Shown here piece after piece: positions 10,291-17,883 of a DNA stretch of 64,000 bases. Under the pieces are notes generated by a model, which was not told the origin of the DNA, did no database searches, and saw only the letters and a program-made list of their open reading frames with translations. The stretch covers positions 1,860,001-1,924,000 of the forward strand of contig NC_013947.1 of NCBI RefSeq assembly GCF_000024545.1. The letters run 5' to 3'. Source of the stretch: Stackebrandtia nassauensis DSM 44728. Lineage in GTDB: Bacteria > Actinomycetota > Actinomycetes > Mycobacteriales > Micromonosporaceae. The translations under genes and the position numbers were made by a program. Positions within the stretch are counted from its first letter, which is position 1; every line of letters begins with the position of its first letter.

Positions 10291-11370
10291 GTGGCCAACC
10301 AGATAGAGGAACTCGAGAAGTCCGTCAAGGGCACCTTCGCCGACGGTGACTTCCACTTCGACCACCCCAACAGCGTGCTGCGGATAAACAGCCTGTTCAG
10401 CCGGTGGTCCACCTCGGCCATGGCGCCGCTGGCCCTGGGTCTGCTCGGCCTGATCGCCACCGGCGTCACCGTGTTCGTCGCCTCCAGCACCGTCATGCTG
10501 ACCGCCCTGGGCCTCAGCGTCCTCATGTTCGTCCTTTTCGGACTCACCTTCGCCAATCCCGGTTTCGTCATCGACTTCCGGCAGCGCCAGGTCCGCTACC
10601 GCAAACACCGCATACCCTTCGACCGGATCCGCCGGGAACAGTTCAGCTTCGACCACGGCGACTACGTGCGGCTGTCCTTCCACGGACCCGGCTTCAAGAA
10701 GCACATCGCCGAGTTCAAGACCTCCGAGACCCAGCAGGCGTACTACTTCCAGGAACACCTGCTGCGGCTGTTCGAGTCCCCGGACATGTGGAGCGTGTTC
10801 ACCTACGGCTCGAAACTCACCCCGGTCCAGTGGTGGATCCAGGGCGTCAGCGCCGTCTTCACCGTCGACTGGGGAATGCCGCTGGGCGAACTGGGCGACT
10901 TCAGCGGCCCCTTCAAGAGCCTGGGCCGCACCGGCATCAGCCGGGCCCTGGAACGCGACTGGGGCATCCGCGACCGCGAGGGCATGGTCGCCCAGATCGA
11001 GTCACTGGCCCGCGACGGCCACCGCGAACAGTTCGCCCAAGCGGGGATCCCCGGCAAGTACCTCGCCTGGGACTACGCGCGGGCGCTGTGGATGCAGCGC
11101 ATGGGTTTCATCCTCGGCTGGTTCGACGAGGAGTACTGCTGGGACACGATGCTGCCCCTGGCCCGCGACGTCCAGCGCCACTACAGCGGCTGGGCCGAGA
11201 TGAACCACTGGTACCTGGAGGGCCGACGGCTGTGGTCGGCGGCGGTCTCGGACGGGAAACCCGACCCGGTCCAGGCGCAACGGGAACGCACCGCCGAAAG
11301 ACTAGCGGCAGATCCCAAGTGCCCCTGGAACTTCCTGCCCTGGGATCTGCCCCTTCACCGCGACTGGTGA
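10291..11370 (+). CDS. DUF1266 domain protein with N-terminal membrane segments
   Basis: 359 residues starting at GTG, with AAAGGGA upstream. Two hydrophobic stretches lie at about 45-85, followed by a PH-like region (FRQRQVRYRKHRIPFDRIRREQF). The C-terminal half matches the DUF1266 pattern: LERDWGIRDREGM, GHREQF, AWDYARALWMQRMGFILGW. DUF1266 proteins are of unknown function and often lie in secretion or contractile-system clusters, but nothing of that kind is nearby. It is probably a membrane-tethered cytosolic protein. Confidence 0.75.
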   Translation: MANQIEELEKSVKGTFADGDFHFDHPNSVLRINSLFSRWSTSAMAPLALGLLGLIATGVTVFVASSTVMLTALGLSVLMFVLFGLTFANPGFVIDFRQRQVRYRKHRIPFDRIRREQFSFDHGDYVRLSFHGPGFKKHIAEFKTSETQQAYYFQEHLLRLFESPDMWSVFTYGSKLTPVQWWIQGVSAVFTVDWGMPLGELGDFSGPFKSLGRTGISRALERDWGIRDREGMVAQIESLARDGHREQFAQAGIPGKYLAWDYARALWMQRMGFILGWFDEEYCWDTMLPLARDVQRHYSGWAEMNHWYLEGRRLWSAAVSDGKPDPVQAQRERTAERLAADPKCPWNFLPWDLPLHRDW

Positions 11371-11380
11371 GAATCCGGCA

Positions 11381-11659
11381 CTAAGCGGCCGTGTCGGCCA
11401 CCGCCGCCAGCTTCTCGCGAACCTGGACGATGGTCGGGTTGGTCATCGCCGAACCGTCCGGGAAGGTCACCGTCGGAACCGTCTGGTTGCCGCCGTTGAC
11501 GCTCATCACGTAGTCCGCCGCCTTGGGGTCGTCCTCGATGTCGACGACCTCGTATTCGATGCCCTCCCGGTCCATCTGGCTCTTGAGCCGTCGGCAGTAT
11601 GTGCACCACTGGGTGGAGTACATGGTGACCACGAAGGTCTCCTCTCGAGTCTGGTTCAC
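11381..11659 (-). CDS. Mycoredoxin-like glutaredoxin
   Basis: About 92 residues from GTG 11659. The CTYC active site follows MYSTQW, and the VNGGNQTVPTV and LTNP-like (MTNPT) motifs are those of actinobacterial mycoredoxin-1, which reduces protein-mycothiol mixed disulphides. A longer frame reaches 11746 but adds a non-conserved extension. The exact start is uncertain. It is convergent with the DUF1266 gene and divergent from the antiporter. Confidence 0.87.
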   Translation of the reverse strand: MNQTREETFVVTMYSTQWCTYCRRLKSQMDREGIEYEVVDIEDDPKAADYVMSVNGGNQTVPTVTFPDGSAMTNPTIVQVREKLAAVADTAA

Positions 11660-11745
11660 GATCGGCCCAACATACCCGTAGCCCGCCGCATTCCCGTCTG
11701 TGACGCCGCTTCTACAAACCGCGAACACGCTTGGTCCGAAAACCA

Positions 11746-11751
11746 TAAGCT
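11746..11751 (+). promoter_or_regulatory. -10 element of the CPA2 antiporter gene
   Basis: TAAGCT at 11746-11751 is followed after 6 nt by ATG 11758, with no Shine-Dalgarno, indicating a leaderless transcript. Confidence 0.5.
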
Positions 11752-11757
11752 TTGCCC

Positions 11758-12966
11758 ATGGCGGGGGCCGTTGCGGACGAGACGTGGCTGGGCGCGGTAC
11801 TGGTGTTCGCCGCTGCGGTGATCGCGCCGCTCATCAGCGACAGGTTCAAGGACCGGTTCCCGATCCCGCTGCCGGTCATCGAGATGCTGTTCGGCATCAT
11901 GCTGGGCCCGGCCGTGCTGAACCTGGTCATGGACAAGGGCATCGCGCAGGACCTGTCCGAACTGGGCCTGGCGATGCTGTTCTTCCTGGCCGGGTACGAG
12001 ATCGAGTTCGCCGCGATCCAGGGCCGCCCGCTGCGGCTGGCGAGCCTGGGCTGGTTGATGTCGATCGGGCTGGGCGTCGGCGCGGCCTGGGCGGTCTCGC
12101 TGAACTTCTGGGTGGCGCTGCTGATCGGGGTGGCGGTGTCGACCACGGCGCTGGGCACCATCCTGCCGATGGTGCGCGACGCCGGGATGCTGGAGCGGCC
12201 GGTCGGCAAGTACCTGATGGCGGTCGGCGCGATCGGCGAGTTCGCCCCGATCGTGGCGATCGCGGTGCTGTACGGCGGCGGCAACCACGAGACCAACCCG
12301 GCGCTGCTGCTGGTGGGGCTGGTGGCGGTGGGGGTGGCGTTGCTGATGATGCGGCCCCGCTCGGGACGGGTGTCGCGACTGCTGTCGCACACTCTGGGCA
12401 CCAGCGTCCAGTTCGCGATGCGGCTGTCGATGCTGGCGATCGTGTCGATGGTGTGGATCGCCGCCGAGATCGGCGTCGACATCGTCCTGGGCGCCTTCAC
12501 CGCCGGTCTGGTCATCCGTTGGGTCATCTCCAGCATCAGCGACCAAGAGGCCGAAGTCGTCGCCTCCAAACTGGACGCGATCGGCTTCGGCATGCTGGTG
12601 CCGATCTTCTTCGTCATGACCGGCGTCCGCTTCGACGTGGTGGCGCTGTTCGGCAGCGTCACCGCGATGCTGCTGATCCCGGTGTTCCTGCTGCTGTTCC
12701 TGCTGTCGCGTGGTGTCGTCACCTGGGTGACGCACCGCAGGGTGGTGCCGCAGCGCCGCGAACGGGCCGGGCTGTCGCTGTTCGCCGCCACCCAGCTGCC
12801 GCTGGTCATCGTGGTCGCCGACATCGGCAAGGACTCGGGCGTCATCACCGACAGCATCGCCGCCGCCCTCCAGGGAGCGGCACTGCTGTCGGTGATGTTG
12901 TTCCCGCTGATCGCGCTGTGGCGCGGCAAACGCGACGCGCCGGACAAGAACCTGGCAGCCGTGTGA
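11758..12966 (+). CDS. CPA2-family cation/proton antiporter (Kef/NapA-like)
   Basis: 402 residues with about twelve membrane segments and no regulatory RCK/TrkA-N domain. LISDRFKDRFPIPLPVIEMLFGIMLGP and IVLGAFTAGLVIR are typical of Na+/H+ or K+/H+ antiporters of this family. In the central ion-binding region it has AIGEFAPIVAI where Kef proteins have QDI, so the acidic residue is Glu. ATG 11758 is preferred over TTG 11752 because it sits 6 nt after a TAAGCT -10. It is predicted to exchange a monovalent cation for protons. Confidence 0.88.
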   Translation: MAGAVADETWLGAVLVFAAAVIAPLISDRFKDRFPIPLPVIEMLFGIMLGPAVLNLVMDKGIAQDLSELGLAMLFFLAGYEIEFAAIQGRPLRLASLGWLMSIGLGVGAAWAVSLNFWVALLIGVAVSTTALGTILPMVRDAGMLERPVGKYLMAVGAIGEFAPIVAIAVLYGGGNHETNPALLLVGLVAVGVALLMMRPRSGRVSRLLSHTLGTSVQFAMRLSMLAIVSMVWIAAEIGVDIVLGAFTAGLVIRWVISSISDQEAEVVASKLDAIGFGMLVPIFFVMTGVRFDVVALFGSVTAMLLIPVFLLLFLLSRGVVTWVTHRRVVPQRRERAGLSLFAATQLPLVIVVADIGKDSGVITDSIAAALQGAALLSVMLFPLIALWRGKRDAPDKNLAAV

Positions 12967-12973
12967 CGGCCCC

Positions 12974-13798
12974 TCAGACACCGATCCGTTTCTCGATGTC
13001 CAGCCAGGCTTGGTACTGCTCGGCCGTCTTGTTCCACAGCAGCCGCACGTTGTCGGGACCCAGATCGTCGACGCTTATGGCCAGCCCTTTCAACGCCTCG
13101 GTGAAGTCCGCCAGGTCCTCCAGCACCCGTCGCGTCTTCCCGGCCGGGCCGGTGTCGGTCAGGACCCGGCTGCGCAACGCCAGCTCGTGTCCGTCGCGGT
13201 GATGCTGGGCCACCAGCACCTTGTGCATGACGGGCGTCGAATGACGGGCGTTCTCGGCGAACTCGGACAGCTCACGCGGCACGGTCCGGAAGTCCCACGA
13301 ACTCACCGAGCCCCCGGCATGGTGACGGGCGCGCCAGACGCCGTCGCTCAGCCGCTCCAGCCGATAGTCGAGTGTGCCCTGCCGATGCGTACCCTCGGTC
13401 AACGGCAACGGTTCCAGGAACGAGTCCCCGATACCGACATCGGCCAGCCAGCGTTTCCCGTCCACGTGGACCAAAAGCGCGATGTGGTTGCCCCAGACGT
13501 CCTCGCCGCGCTTTTCCCGCTGCACTCCCGACTCGACGATGTCCACGTCGAAACCCACCCCGCGCAGCAGCAGGGCCAGGGTGCCGTTCATCTGGAAACA
13601 GGTGCCGCCACGGCGCCGGATCCCGAACTTGTCCACAAGGAACTCTGAGTCCAGTGGTGTGTCGCGTCCCAGTTGCAGGTCGAAGTTCTCGTAGGGGACG
13701 TGGGTTCGCCAGGCGCGGTAGAGACCGCGCAGGGTCTTCAGGTCGGCGCGAGTCGGGAACGGCTGCTCCAGCCGGTCCAGGATGGGTGTGATGTTCAT
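12974..13798 (-). CDS. nat: Arylamine N-acetyltransferase
   Basis: 274 residues. The NAT catalytic triad is visible as C67 (RRGGTCFQMN), H105 (GNHIALLV) and D120 (ADVGIGD). It transfers acetyl or another acyl group from CoA to arylamines, hydrazines or aminobenzoates, or acts in secondary metabolism. GGAGG lies upstream of ATG 13798. It is divergent from a TetR regulator and the short region between them contains two palindromes, so it is likely repressed by that protein. Confidence 0.94.
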   Translation of the reverse strand: MNITPILDRLEQPFPTRADLKTLRGLYRAWRTHVPYENFDLQLGRDTPLDSEFLVDKFGIRRRGGTCFQMNGTLALLLRGVGFDVDIVESGVQREKRGEDVWGNHIALLVHVDGKRWLADVGIGDSFLEPLPLTEGTHRQGTLDYRLERLSDGVWRARHHAGGSVSSWDFRTVPRELSEFAENARHSTPVMHKVLVAQHHRDGHELALRSRVLTDTGPAGKTRRVLEDLADFTEALKGLAISVDDLGPDNVRLLWNKTAEQYQAWLDIEKRIGV

Positions 13799-13812
13799 GT
13801 CGCCTCCAAAAG

Positions 13813-13829
13813 CGGAAGAAGTTCTTCCG
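13813..13829. promoter_or_regulatory. Perfect 8+1+8 palindrome, likely TetR operator at the nat promoter
   Basis: CGGAAGAA and TTCTTCCG flank a single G. A minus-strand -10 (TACTAT, 13838 to 13833) would place the nat transcription start inside this palindrome, so a bound regulator would block nat. Confidence 0.65.
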
Positions 13830-13851
13830 TTAATAGTAGCGAAGCGGACGG

Positions 13852-13870
13852 TATGATTCCACATATGTGG
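13852..13870 (+). promoter_or_regulatory. TetR gene -10 and second palindrome
   Basis: TATGAT (13852-13857) is a good -10 for the TetR gene. A perfect 12-bp palindrome, CCACATATGTGG (13859-13870), lies over the expected start of transcription. Its sequence differs from the palindrome at 13813, so it may bind a different protein or be a weaker site. Confidence 0.5.
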
Positions 13871-13893
13871 TGGCGACGACAGGACGGTGACCG

Positions 13894-14478
13894 ATGACAG
13901 GCCGGGGACCAGGCAAAACCCTCCGCGTTGACGCGCAACGCAACCACGAGCAGATCATGGCCACCGCCCTGCGGCTCCTGCCCGAACACGGCCCCGACAT
14001 GCCCATGGAAGAGCTGGCCCGCGCCGCCGAGGTGGGCGTCGGAACCCTCTACCGGCGTTTCGGCGGCCGGGAACAGCTGATCGAGGCATGCGCGGCCGCC
14101 GCCTTCACGTCCGTGACGACCCACGCCCAACGCGCCGAAGCCGAAACCGACGGCTGGTCGGCGCTGTCGACCTTCATCCTCGACGCCGCCCCCGACCTGA
14201 TGGTGGTCGGCTGTCTGTCCACCTGGTACCCCGACAGCTGGCGCAAGGTCAAGGCATCCCAGGCCGAACAACACCGCCGCTCCGAGATCATGGCCGTCCT
14301 GGACCGACTCGTGCGCCAGGCCCAGGAACAGGGTCGGATGCGCGACGACGTCGACGTCGACGACGTGGCGATGATGCTGGCACTGGTGCTGCGCCCGATC
14401 CCGGGCCGAACGGACACACTGGACGCGACCCGCCGCTATGTCAGTCTGATGCTGGACGGGCTGCGAACCCGACCATGA
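13894..14478 (+). CDS. TetR-family transcriptional regulator
   Basis: 194 residues. The N-terminal HTH (about 18-60) reads MEELARAAEVGVGTLYRRFGGREQLIEA, and the C-terminal domain is the variable ligand-binding helical bundle seen in Streptomyces-type repressors (WSALSTFILDAAPDL). It is divergent from nat with palindromes between, so local control of nat and itself is inferred. The ligand is unknown. Confidence 0.9.
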   Translation: MTGRGPGKTLRVDAQRNHEQIMATALRLLPEHGPDMPMEELARAAEVGVGTLYRRFGGREQLIEACAAAAFTSVTTHAQRAEAETDGWSALSTFILDAAPDLMVVGCLSTWYPDSWRKVKASQAEQHRRSEIMAVLDRLVRQAQEQGRMRDDVDVDDVAMMLALVLRPIPGRTDTLDATRRYVSLMLDGLRTRP

Positions 14479-14481
14479 GAA

Positions 14482-14521
14482 GGCCGGACCCCCGTGGATG
14501 ATCCTCCACAGGGGCCCGGCC
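14482..14521. terminator. Bidirectional terminator between tetR and the NPP1-encoding frame
   Basis: An imperfect stem of about 17 bp (14482-14498 with 14505-14521: GGCCGG, CCCC, GTGGA and their complements) lies between the two convergent stop codons. There is no long T tract on either strand. Confidence 0.7.
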
Positions 14522-14531
14522 GCTCGATGTC

Positions 14532-15335
14532 CTACGCGCGCGGGTCGAAGTCGATCCCGTCAGGCTTGGCCTTGTCGAGGTTGTCCTCGAAAGCACCGTC
14601 CTTGATGGCCAGACTCGCGGAACCGAAGTCGGCGTTCACCAGCGTGTCGCGGATACCGGACGGGAAGTTGTCCCAGCCGACCAGATCCGGGTACTGCCAG
14701 GCGCCGTAGTGGTTCTCGGGAGCCTCGTCGTCACCGCCCAGCCGGAAGCAGTGGGTGCTGCCGCCGTCCTTGTGGTAGACGACCTTGGGATGCGTTCCCT
14801 CCCAGGCGACCTTGTCGCTCGGGTCAGTGGTGTAGTCGCCGTGCTGCGACGTCGACACGTACTGGGCCTGGTCGTCCTTGACCCACACGACGATGTGTTC
14901 GAGGTCGTGCCGGTGCCCGAACGCGTCCGCGCCCGGAACCACCTGGTCCTTCTCGAAGTACAGGTCGTACAGGTAGGCGCACCAACCGCTGTCGTCGCAC
15001 TTGGAGCGCGAGTACGCGTTGGTGTTGTCCAGATCGGACTGATCGCGGCAGTTGCCGTTGAGGTCACCGGAGTTGTTGAGCCCCGGGTTCAGTGTCCCGT
15101 CCGGCCCGATCGCCGGGGTCGAGTAGCAGCCGTCCTTGTCGTAGTCGAGCGCCGGTTGCCACTTGGCGTCGGCCTCGGGAGCGGACGCCGGTAGCGCCGC
15201 TGGCGGATCGGCGAACGCGGGAGTCGTCGGCAGTATCACCGCCACGAGCACCGCGAGCGCGCCGAGGGTCAACGCCCACAGGCGAATCCGCCGCTTCTTT
15301 CGGGGGTCGATGGATTTTGAGTGCACTGTGTACAT
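14532..15335 (-). CDS. NPP1-like (necrosis-inducing, NLP) secreted protein, probable independent product
   Basis: 267 residues from the internal ATG 15335, preceded by GAAAGG. A KKRR stretch, a hydrophobic segment (about 18-37) and TPAFA form a signal peptide. The domain carries the NLP signature with GHRHDLE at 140-146 (usual GHRHDWE; Trp replaced by Leu) and paired cysteines, including C70, C96, C113 and C119. NLPs bind plant sphingolipids and lyse membranes in plant pathogens; actinobacterial homologues are of unknown role. A dyad lies just upstream, supporting its own promoter. Confidence 0.75.
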   Translation of the reverse strand: MYTVHSKSIDPRKKRRIRLWALTLGALAVLVAVILPTTPAFADPPAALPASAPEADAKWQPALDYDKDGCYSTPAIGPDGTLNPGLNNSGDLNGNCRDQSDLDNTNAYSRSKCDDSGWCAYLYDLYFEKDQVVPGADAFGHRHDLEHIVVWVKDDQAQYVSTSQHGDYTTDPSDKVAWEGTHPKVVYHKDGGSTHCFRLGGDDEAPENHYGAWQYPDLVGWDNFPSGIRDTLVNADFGSASLAIKDGAFEDNLDKAKPDGIDFDPRA

Positions 15336-16604
15336 TGGGGTGCCGGACCTTTCGTACTTACAGGCTTGTAAGTGTTCAGTATGGCCCGGCTCACTCGTCC
15401 TGGCAACCCCGTCTGACCGGCGCGACGGTATCCACCGCGCCATCGCCCCGGCCCCGGCGACGCTCAATCCCGCCATGACCAGGATCGCCGGACCCAGACT
15501 CGCCGCCGCGGTGACGCCGCCGATCACCGCCGGCCCCATCGCGAAACCCAGGTCGACGCACAACCGCCAGCCACCCAGGAACTCCGCCCGCCCGATCGCC
15601 GGAGCCGCGTCCGCGCCCAGCGTCATGACGATGCCGCTGCCGACCCCGTTGCCGATCCCCAGCAGGATCGACGCGGCCAGCAGCGTCGCGAACCCCGAGG
15701 TGAACGGCATCCACGCCAGCGCCACGGCCATGATCCCCAGGCACGGCAGCGCGATCGCCCGGCGCCCGAACCGGTCCATGATTGACCCCGCCGGGTAGAA
15801 CAGCAGCATCTCCACGGCACCGGCGATGCCGAAGATCAGGCTGGTCGTGGTCGCGTCGAGCTCGATATGGGCGCCCCACAACGGAATCACGACGTTGTTG
15901 GCGGCCCGCACCGCGCCCAGGATCATGACGGCCACCCCCAGCGTCCGAAACACCGGCAGGTGCTCCCGCAGCGTCCGCGACGAACCCGAGGGCGCGACCG
16001 GCTCATCCGCCGGTTCGGCGGGCTGCGGGTCCCTCACGCACGCCACCGCGACGGCGGCGCCCACGGCCGCGACGACGTACACCCCGTAAGCCCCGTCGGT
16101 GTCCCACACCTGCATCGCGGCGGCCCCGATGAACGGCCCCAGGAACCGCCCCACCCGCTGCACACCGCCCAAGACGGACATGGCCCGGCCCCGCAACCGC
16201 AGCGGCACCACCTCGGTCAGGTACGAGTGCCGCGCCAGCATCCACACCGAGTTGCACATACCCACCACGGCGATGGCCACCGCTAGCACCGCCACCGACG
16301 GCGCCACCACACACCCCACCAGCGCGACCCCCACCAACACCGTCGCCCACAGCATCGCCCGCCGGTCCCCGACACGAGCGGCGAAGGCACCCGCGGGAAC
16401 ATCCCCGATCAACATCCCGACACCGCTCAACGCCCCGATGAACGCCGCCACCCCGGTCGAGGCCCCCAACTCCAACGCCGACAACACCACCACCGGCGCG
16501 ATCGCCCCTTGCCCGACGCTGTAGATCGCGGCGGGCAGATAAACCGTCGGCACGACCGCACGCAAACTGGTCACCGTGGCGGGGGACTGCTCCATACCCC
16601 CCAT
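14532..16604 (-). CDS. Continuous frame: MFS transporter followed in frame by an NPP1-like protein
   Basis: 690 codons without a stop. Residues 1 to about 390 form a 12-segment MFS transporter (efflux-type, with MSVLGGVQRVGRFLGPFIG). After a hydrophilic stretch the frame passes a Met and a complete signal peptide and continues as an NPP1/NLP domain with GHRHDLE. A transporter with an extra exported toxin-like domain is unusual. Either the transporter has lost its stop codon and the second domain is a separate gene starting at 15335, or it is a true fusion. The first ATG (16604) has no ribosome site and abuts a 20-bp palindrome; an in-frame ATG at 16595 follows a G run. Confidence is high for the domains and low for a single polypeptide. 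Confidence 0.6.
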   Translation of the reverse strand: MGGMEQSPATVTSLRAVVPTVYLPAAIYSVGQGAIAPVVVLSALELGASTGVAAFIGALSGVGMLIGDVPAGAFAARVGDRRAMLWATVLVGVALVGCVVAPSVAVLAVAIAVVGMCNSVWMLARHSYLTEVVPLRLRGRAMSVLGGVQRVGRFLGPFIGAAAMQVWDTDGAYGVYVVAAVGAAVAVACVRDPQPAEPADEPVAPSGSSRTLREHLPVFRTLGVAVMILGAVRAANNVVIPLWGAHIELDATTTSLIFGIAGAVEMLLFYPAGSIMDRFGRRAIALPCLGIMAVALAWMPFTSGFATLLAASILLGIGNGVGSGIVMTLGADAAPAIGRAEFLGGWRLCVDLGFAMGPAVIGGVTAAASLGPAILVMAGLSVAGAGAMARWIPSRRSDGVARTSEPGHTEHLQACKYERSGTPMYTVHSKSIDPRKKRRIRLWALTLGALAVLVAVILPTTPAFADPPAALPASAPEADAKWQPALDYDKDGCYSTPAIGPDGTLNPGLNNSGDLNGNCRDQSDLDNTNAYSRSKCDDSGWCAYLYDLYFEKDQVVPGADAFGHRHDLEHIVVWVKDDQAQYVSTSQHGDYTTDPSDKVAWEGTHPKVVYHKDGGSTHCFRLGGDDEAPENHYGAWQYPDLVGWDNFPSGIRDTLVNADFGSASLAIKDGAFEDNLDKAKPDGIDFDPRA
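15356..15373. promoter_or_regulatory. Dyad upstream of the NPP1 start
   Basis: ACTTACA (15356-15362) and TGTAAGT (15367-15373) are perfect 7-bp arms around GGCT, 21 nt upstream of ATG 15335 and inside the end of the MFS frame. It looks like an operator for separate control of the NPP1 gene. Confidence 0.55.
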
Positions 16605-16606
16605 TA

Positions 16607-16626
16607 AACAGTACGCACGTACTGTT
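16607..16626. promoter_or_regulatory. 20-bp palindrome at the MFS start
   Basis: AACAGTACG (16607-16615) and CGTACTGTT (16618-16626) are perfect 9-bp arms around CA. It abuts the ATG at 16604, and TACTGT on the minus strand could be the -10. The ACAGTACG-type sequence is typical of TetR-family operators, but no regulator gene is adjacent. Confidence 0.65.
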
Positions 16627-16658
16627 AACCCCTCGGCCCATTCGGGTCACGAAGAAGA

Positions 16659-16688
16659 GCCCTGGCCGAAGCGAACTTCAGCCAGGGC
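16659..16688 (-). terminator. Terminator of the first V8-like protease gene
   Basis: GCCCTGGC (16659-16666) pairs perfectly with GCCAGGGC (16681-16688). On the minus strand it is followed by a pyrimidine-rich stretch (CTCTTCTTC). Confidence 0.6.
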
Positions 16689-16711
16689 CGGAATCCAGGT
16701 GAAACAGTGGC

Positions 16712-17677
16712 TCAGCTGCCCTGCGCGGTGTTGTACACGTTCTGGGCATCGGTTCCAAAGAATGGACCGAACATGGTGTTGGGCAGGAAGGTGTAGCCGA
16801 AGCTGTTGACCGAGCCCTGTAGGCCGGTGCCGTTGGCTTCGGAGAAGTTGAAGAACCACGGGCCGCCGCTGGAGCCGCCGGTCATGTTGCAGCGCATGCT
16901 GTGGTCGTTGCTGAGCAGGAAGTCGCGACCGGTCTTGGCGCTGCAGTAGATGAGCTTCTCGCCGTTGTAGGGGGAGGCGGCGGGGAAGCCGAAGGAGTAC
17001 ATGTTCTGGTTGTAGGCCCCGTTGAACTTGAGGCCCTGGCCGCCGACGACGTCGGTGAGGGACTGGGAGTTGAGCGGGTTGACCACGGCCGCGCCGACGT
17101 CGTAGTTGATGTCCTCGCTGGCTTGCCACTGTGGGGTCGTGAGGGTCTTCTTGGCCGTCCAGGTGCCGTAGGGGCGCTGGCCGTCGTGGTAGTTGGGTAC
17201 GAAGACCCAGTTGGTGTGCCAGCTGCCCTGGTACTTGACGCAGTGACCAGCCGTGATCACTGTGGACTTGTTGGTGCTGGTGACCGCGTTGCCCGAGCAG
17301 GAGGCGTTGCGGCCGTCGAAGGTGAAGAAGACCCGGCCGGAGGTGGTGACGACCTTGCCGCCGCCGGTCCACTGTGCGCCGAGCTGGGGGAAGGCCATGG
17401 TCTCGGCGCCTGAGGGTTCGACGACCTTGGTCTTGCCGGTGGGCACGTCGGAGAGTTCGCCGACGTCGGACTTGTCGAGCTTGATGAGGTCGAGGGCCTC
17501 GGCGGCGCGCATGCGTTCGGGCGTCCAGTACTTGGTGACCTTGGACTGCTCGGCCTTGGAGTCGGCGGCGGCGTGGGCTACGGCGCCTTGGGTGGGTTCG
17601 GCCTGGGCGGCGGCCGGGACGGTGAGGGCGACCGCCACGGCGGCGGCGGTCAACAGGGCGATTCGGACACTTCTCAT
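16712..17677 (-). CDS. Secreted V8/trypsin-like serine protease, paralogue 1
   Basis: 321 residues. It has a signal peptide (1 to about 26) and a pro-region, then the catalytic triad H145 (ITAGHC), D193 (NYDVGAA) and S270 (GGSSGGPW). Two cysteine pairs (near H145 and before the Ser) would form disulphides. This is the glutamyl-endopeptidase (V8-like, S1B) type. GAGGAG lies upstream of ATG 17677. A close paralogue lies at 19083-20015 in the same direction, with an oppositely oriented methyltransferase gene between them. Confidence 0.92.
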   Translation of the reverse strand: MRSVRIALLTAAAVAVALTVPAAAQAEPTQGAVAHAAADSKAEQSKVTKYWTPERMRAAEALDLIKLDKSDVGELSDVPTGKTKVVEPSGAETMAFPQLGAQWTGGGKVVTTSGRVFFTFDGRNASCSGNAVTSTNKSTVITAGHCVKYQGSWHTNWVFVPNYHDGQRPYGTWTAKKTLTTPQWQASEDINYDVGAAVVNPLNSQSLTDVVGGQGLKFNGAYNQNMYSFGFPAASPYNGEKLIYCSAKTGRDFLLSNDHSMRCNMTGGSSGGPWFFNFSEANGTGLQGSVNSFGYTFLPNTMFGPFFGTDAQNVYNTAQGS

Positions 17678-17702
17678 CTGAATGGGGCTCCTCGGAATCC
17701 TG

Positions 17703-17724
17703 GCGGTGACGACGATGTCACCGC
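17703..17724. promoter_or_regulatory. Hairpin or operator in the protease leader
   Basis: GCGGTGAC and GTCACCGC are perfect 8-bp arms around GACGAT, 25 nt upstream of the protease ATG. It could be an operator or an RNA hairpin near the ribosome site. Confidence 0.5.
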
Positions 17725-17847
17725 ATCGAGAGGTTCAGATATGACTATGGTTCATGTTATTGGCATTCGCCGTCCCCCGCTAGACCCAAAGTGTCGTAGA
17801 GCTGACAGATTCAATCCCTATGGGACGGTAATGCGAAGGCCGTCGTT

Positions 17848-17853
17848 TACACT
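17848..17853 (+). promoter_or_regulatory. -10 element of the uORF/methyltransferase transcript
   Basis: TACACT at 17848-17853 is followed after 6 nt by ATG 17860, the start of a 7-codon ORF, implying a leaderless mRNA. Confidence 0.5.
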
Positions 17854-17859
17854 CGCGGG

Positions 17860-17883
17860 ATGTCGGAAGCGGCCGTTGCCTGA
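17860..17883 (+). CDS. Seven-codon upstream ORF coupled to the methyltransferase
   Basis: ATG 17860 opens the frame MSEAAVA followed by TGA at 17881-17883. That TGA overlaps the methyltransferase ATG (TGATG). The methyltransferase has no clear Shine-Dalgarno at normal spacing, so ribosomes finishing this leaderless mini-ORF may restart on it. The peptide itself is probably not functional. Confidence 0.45.
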   Translation: MSEAAVA

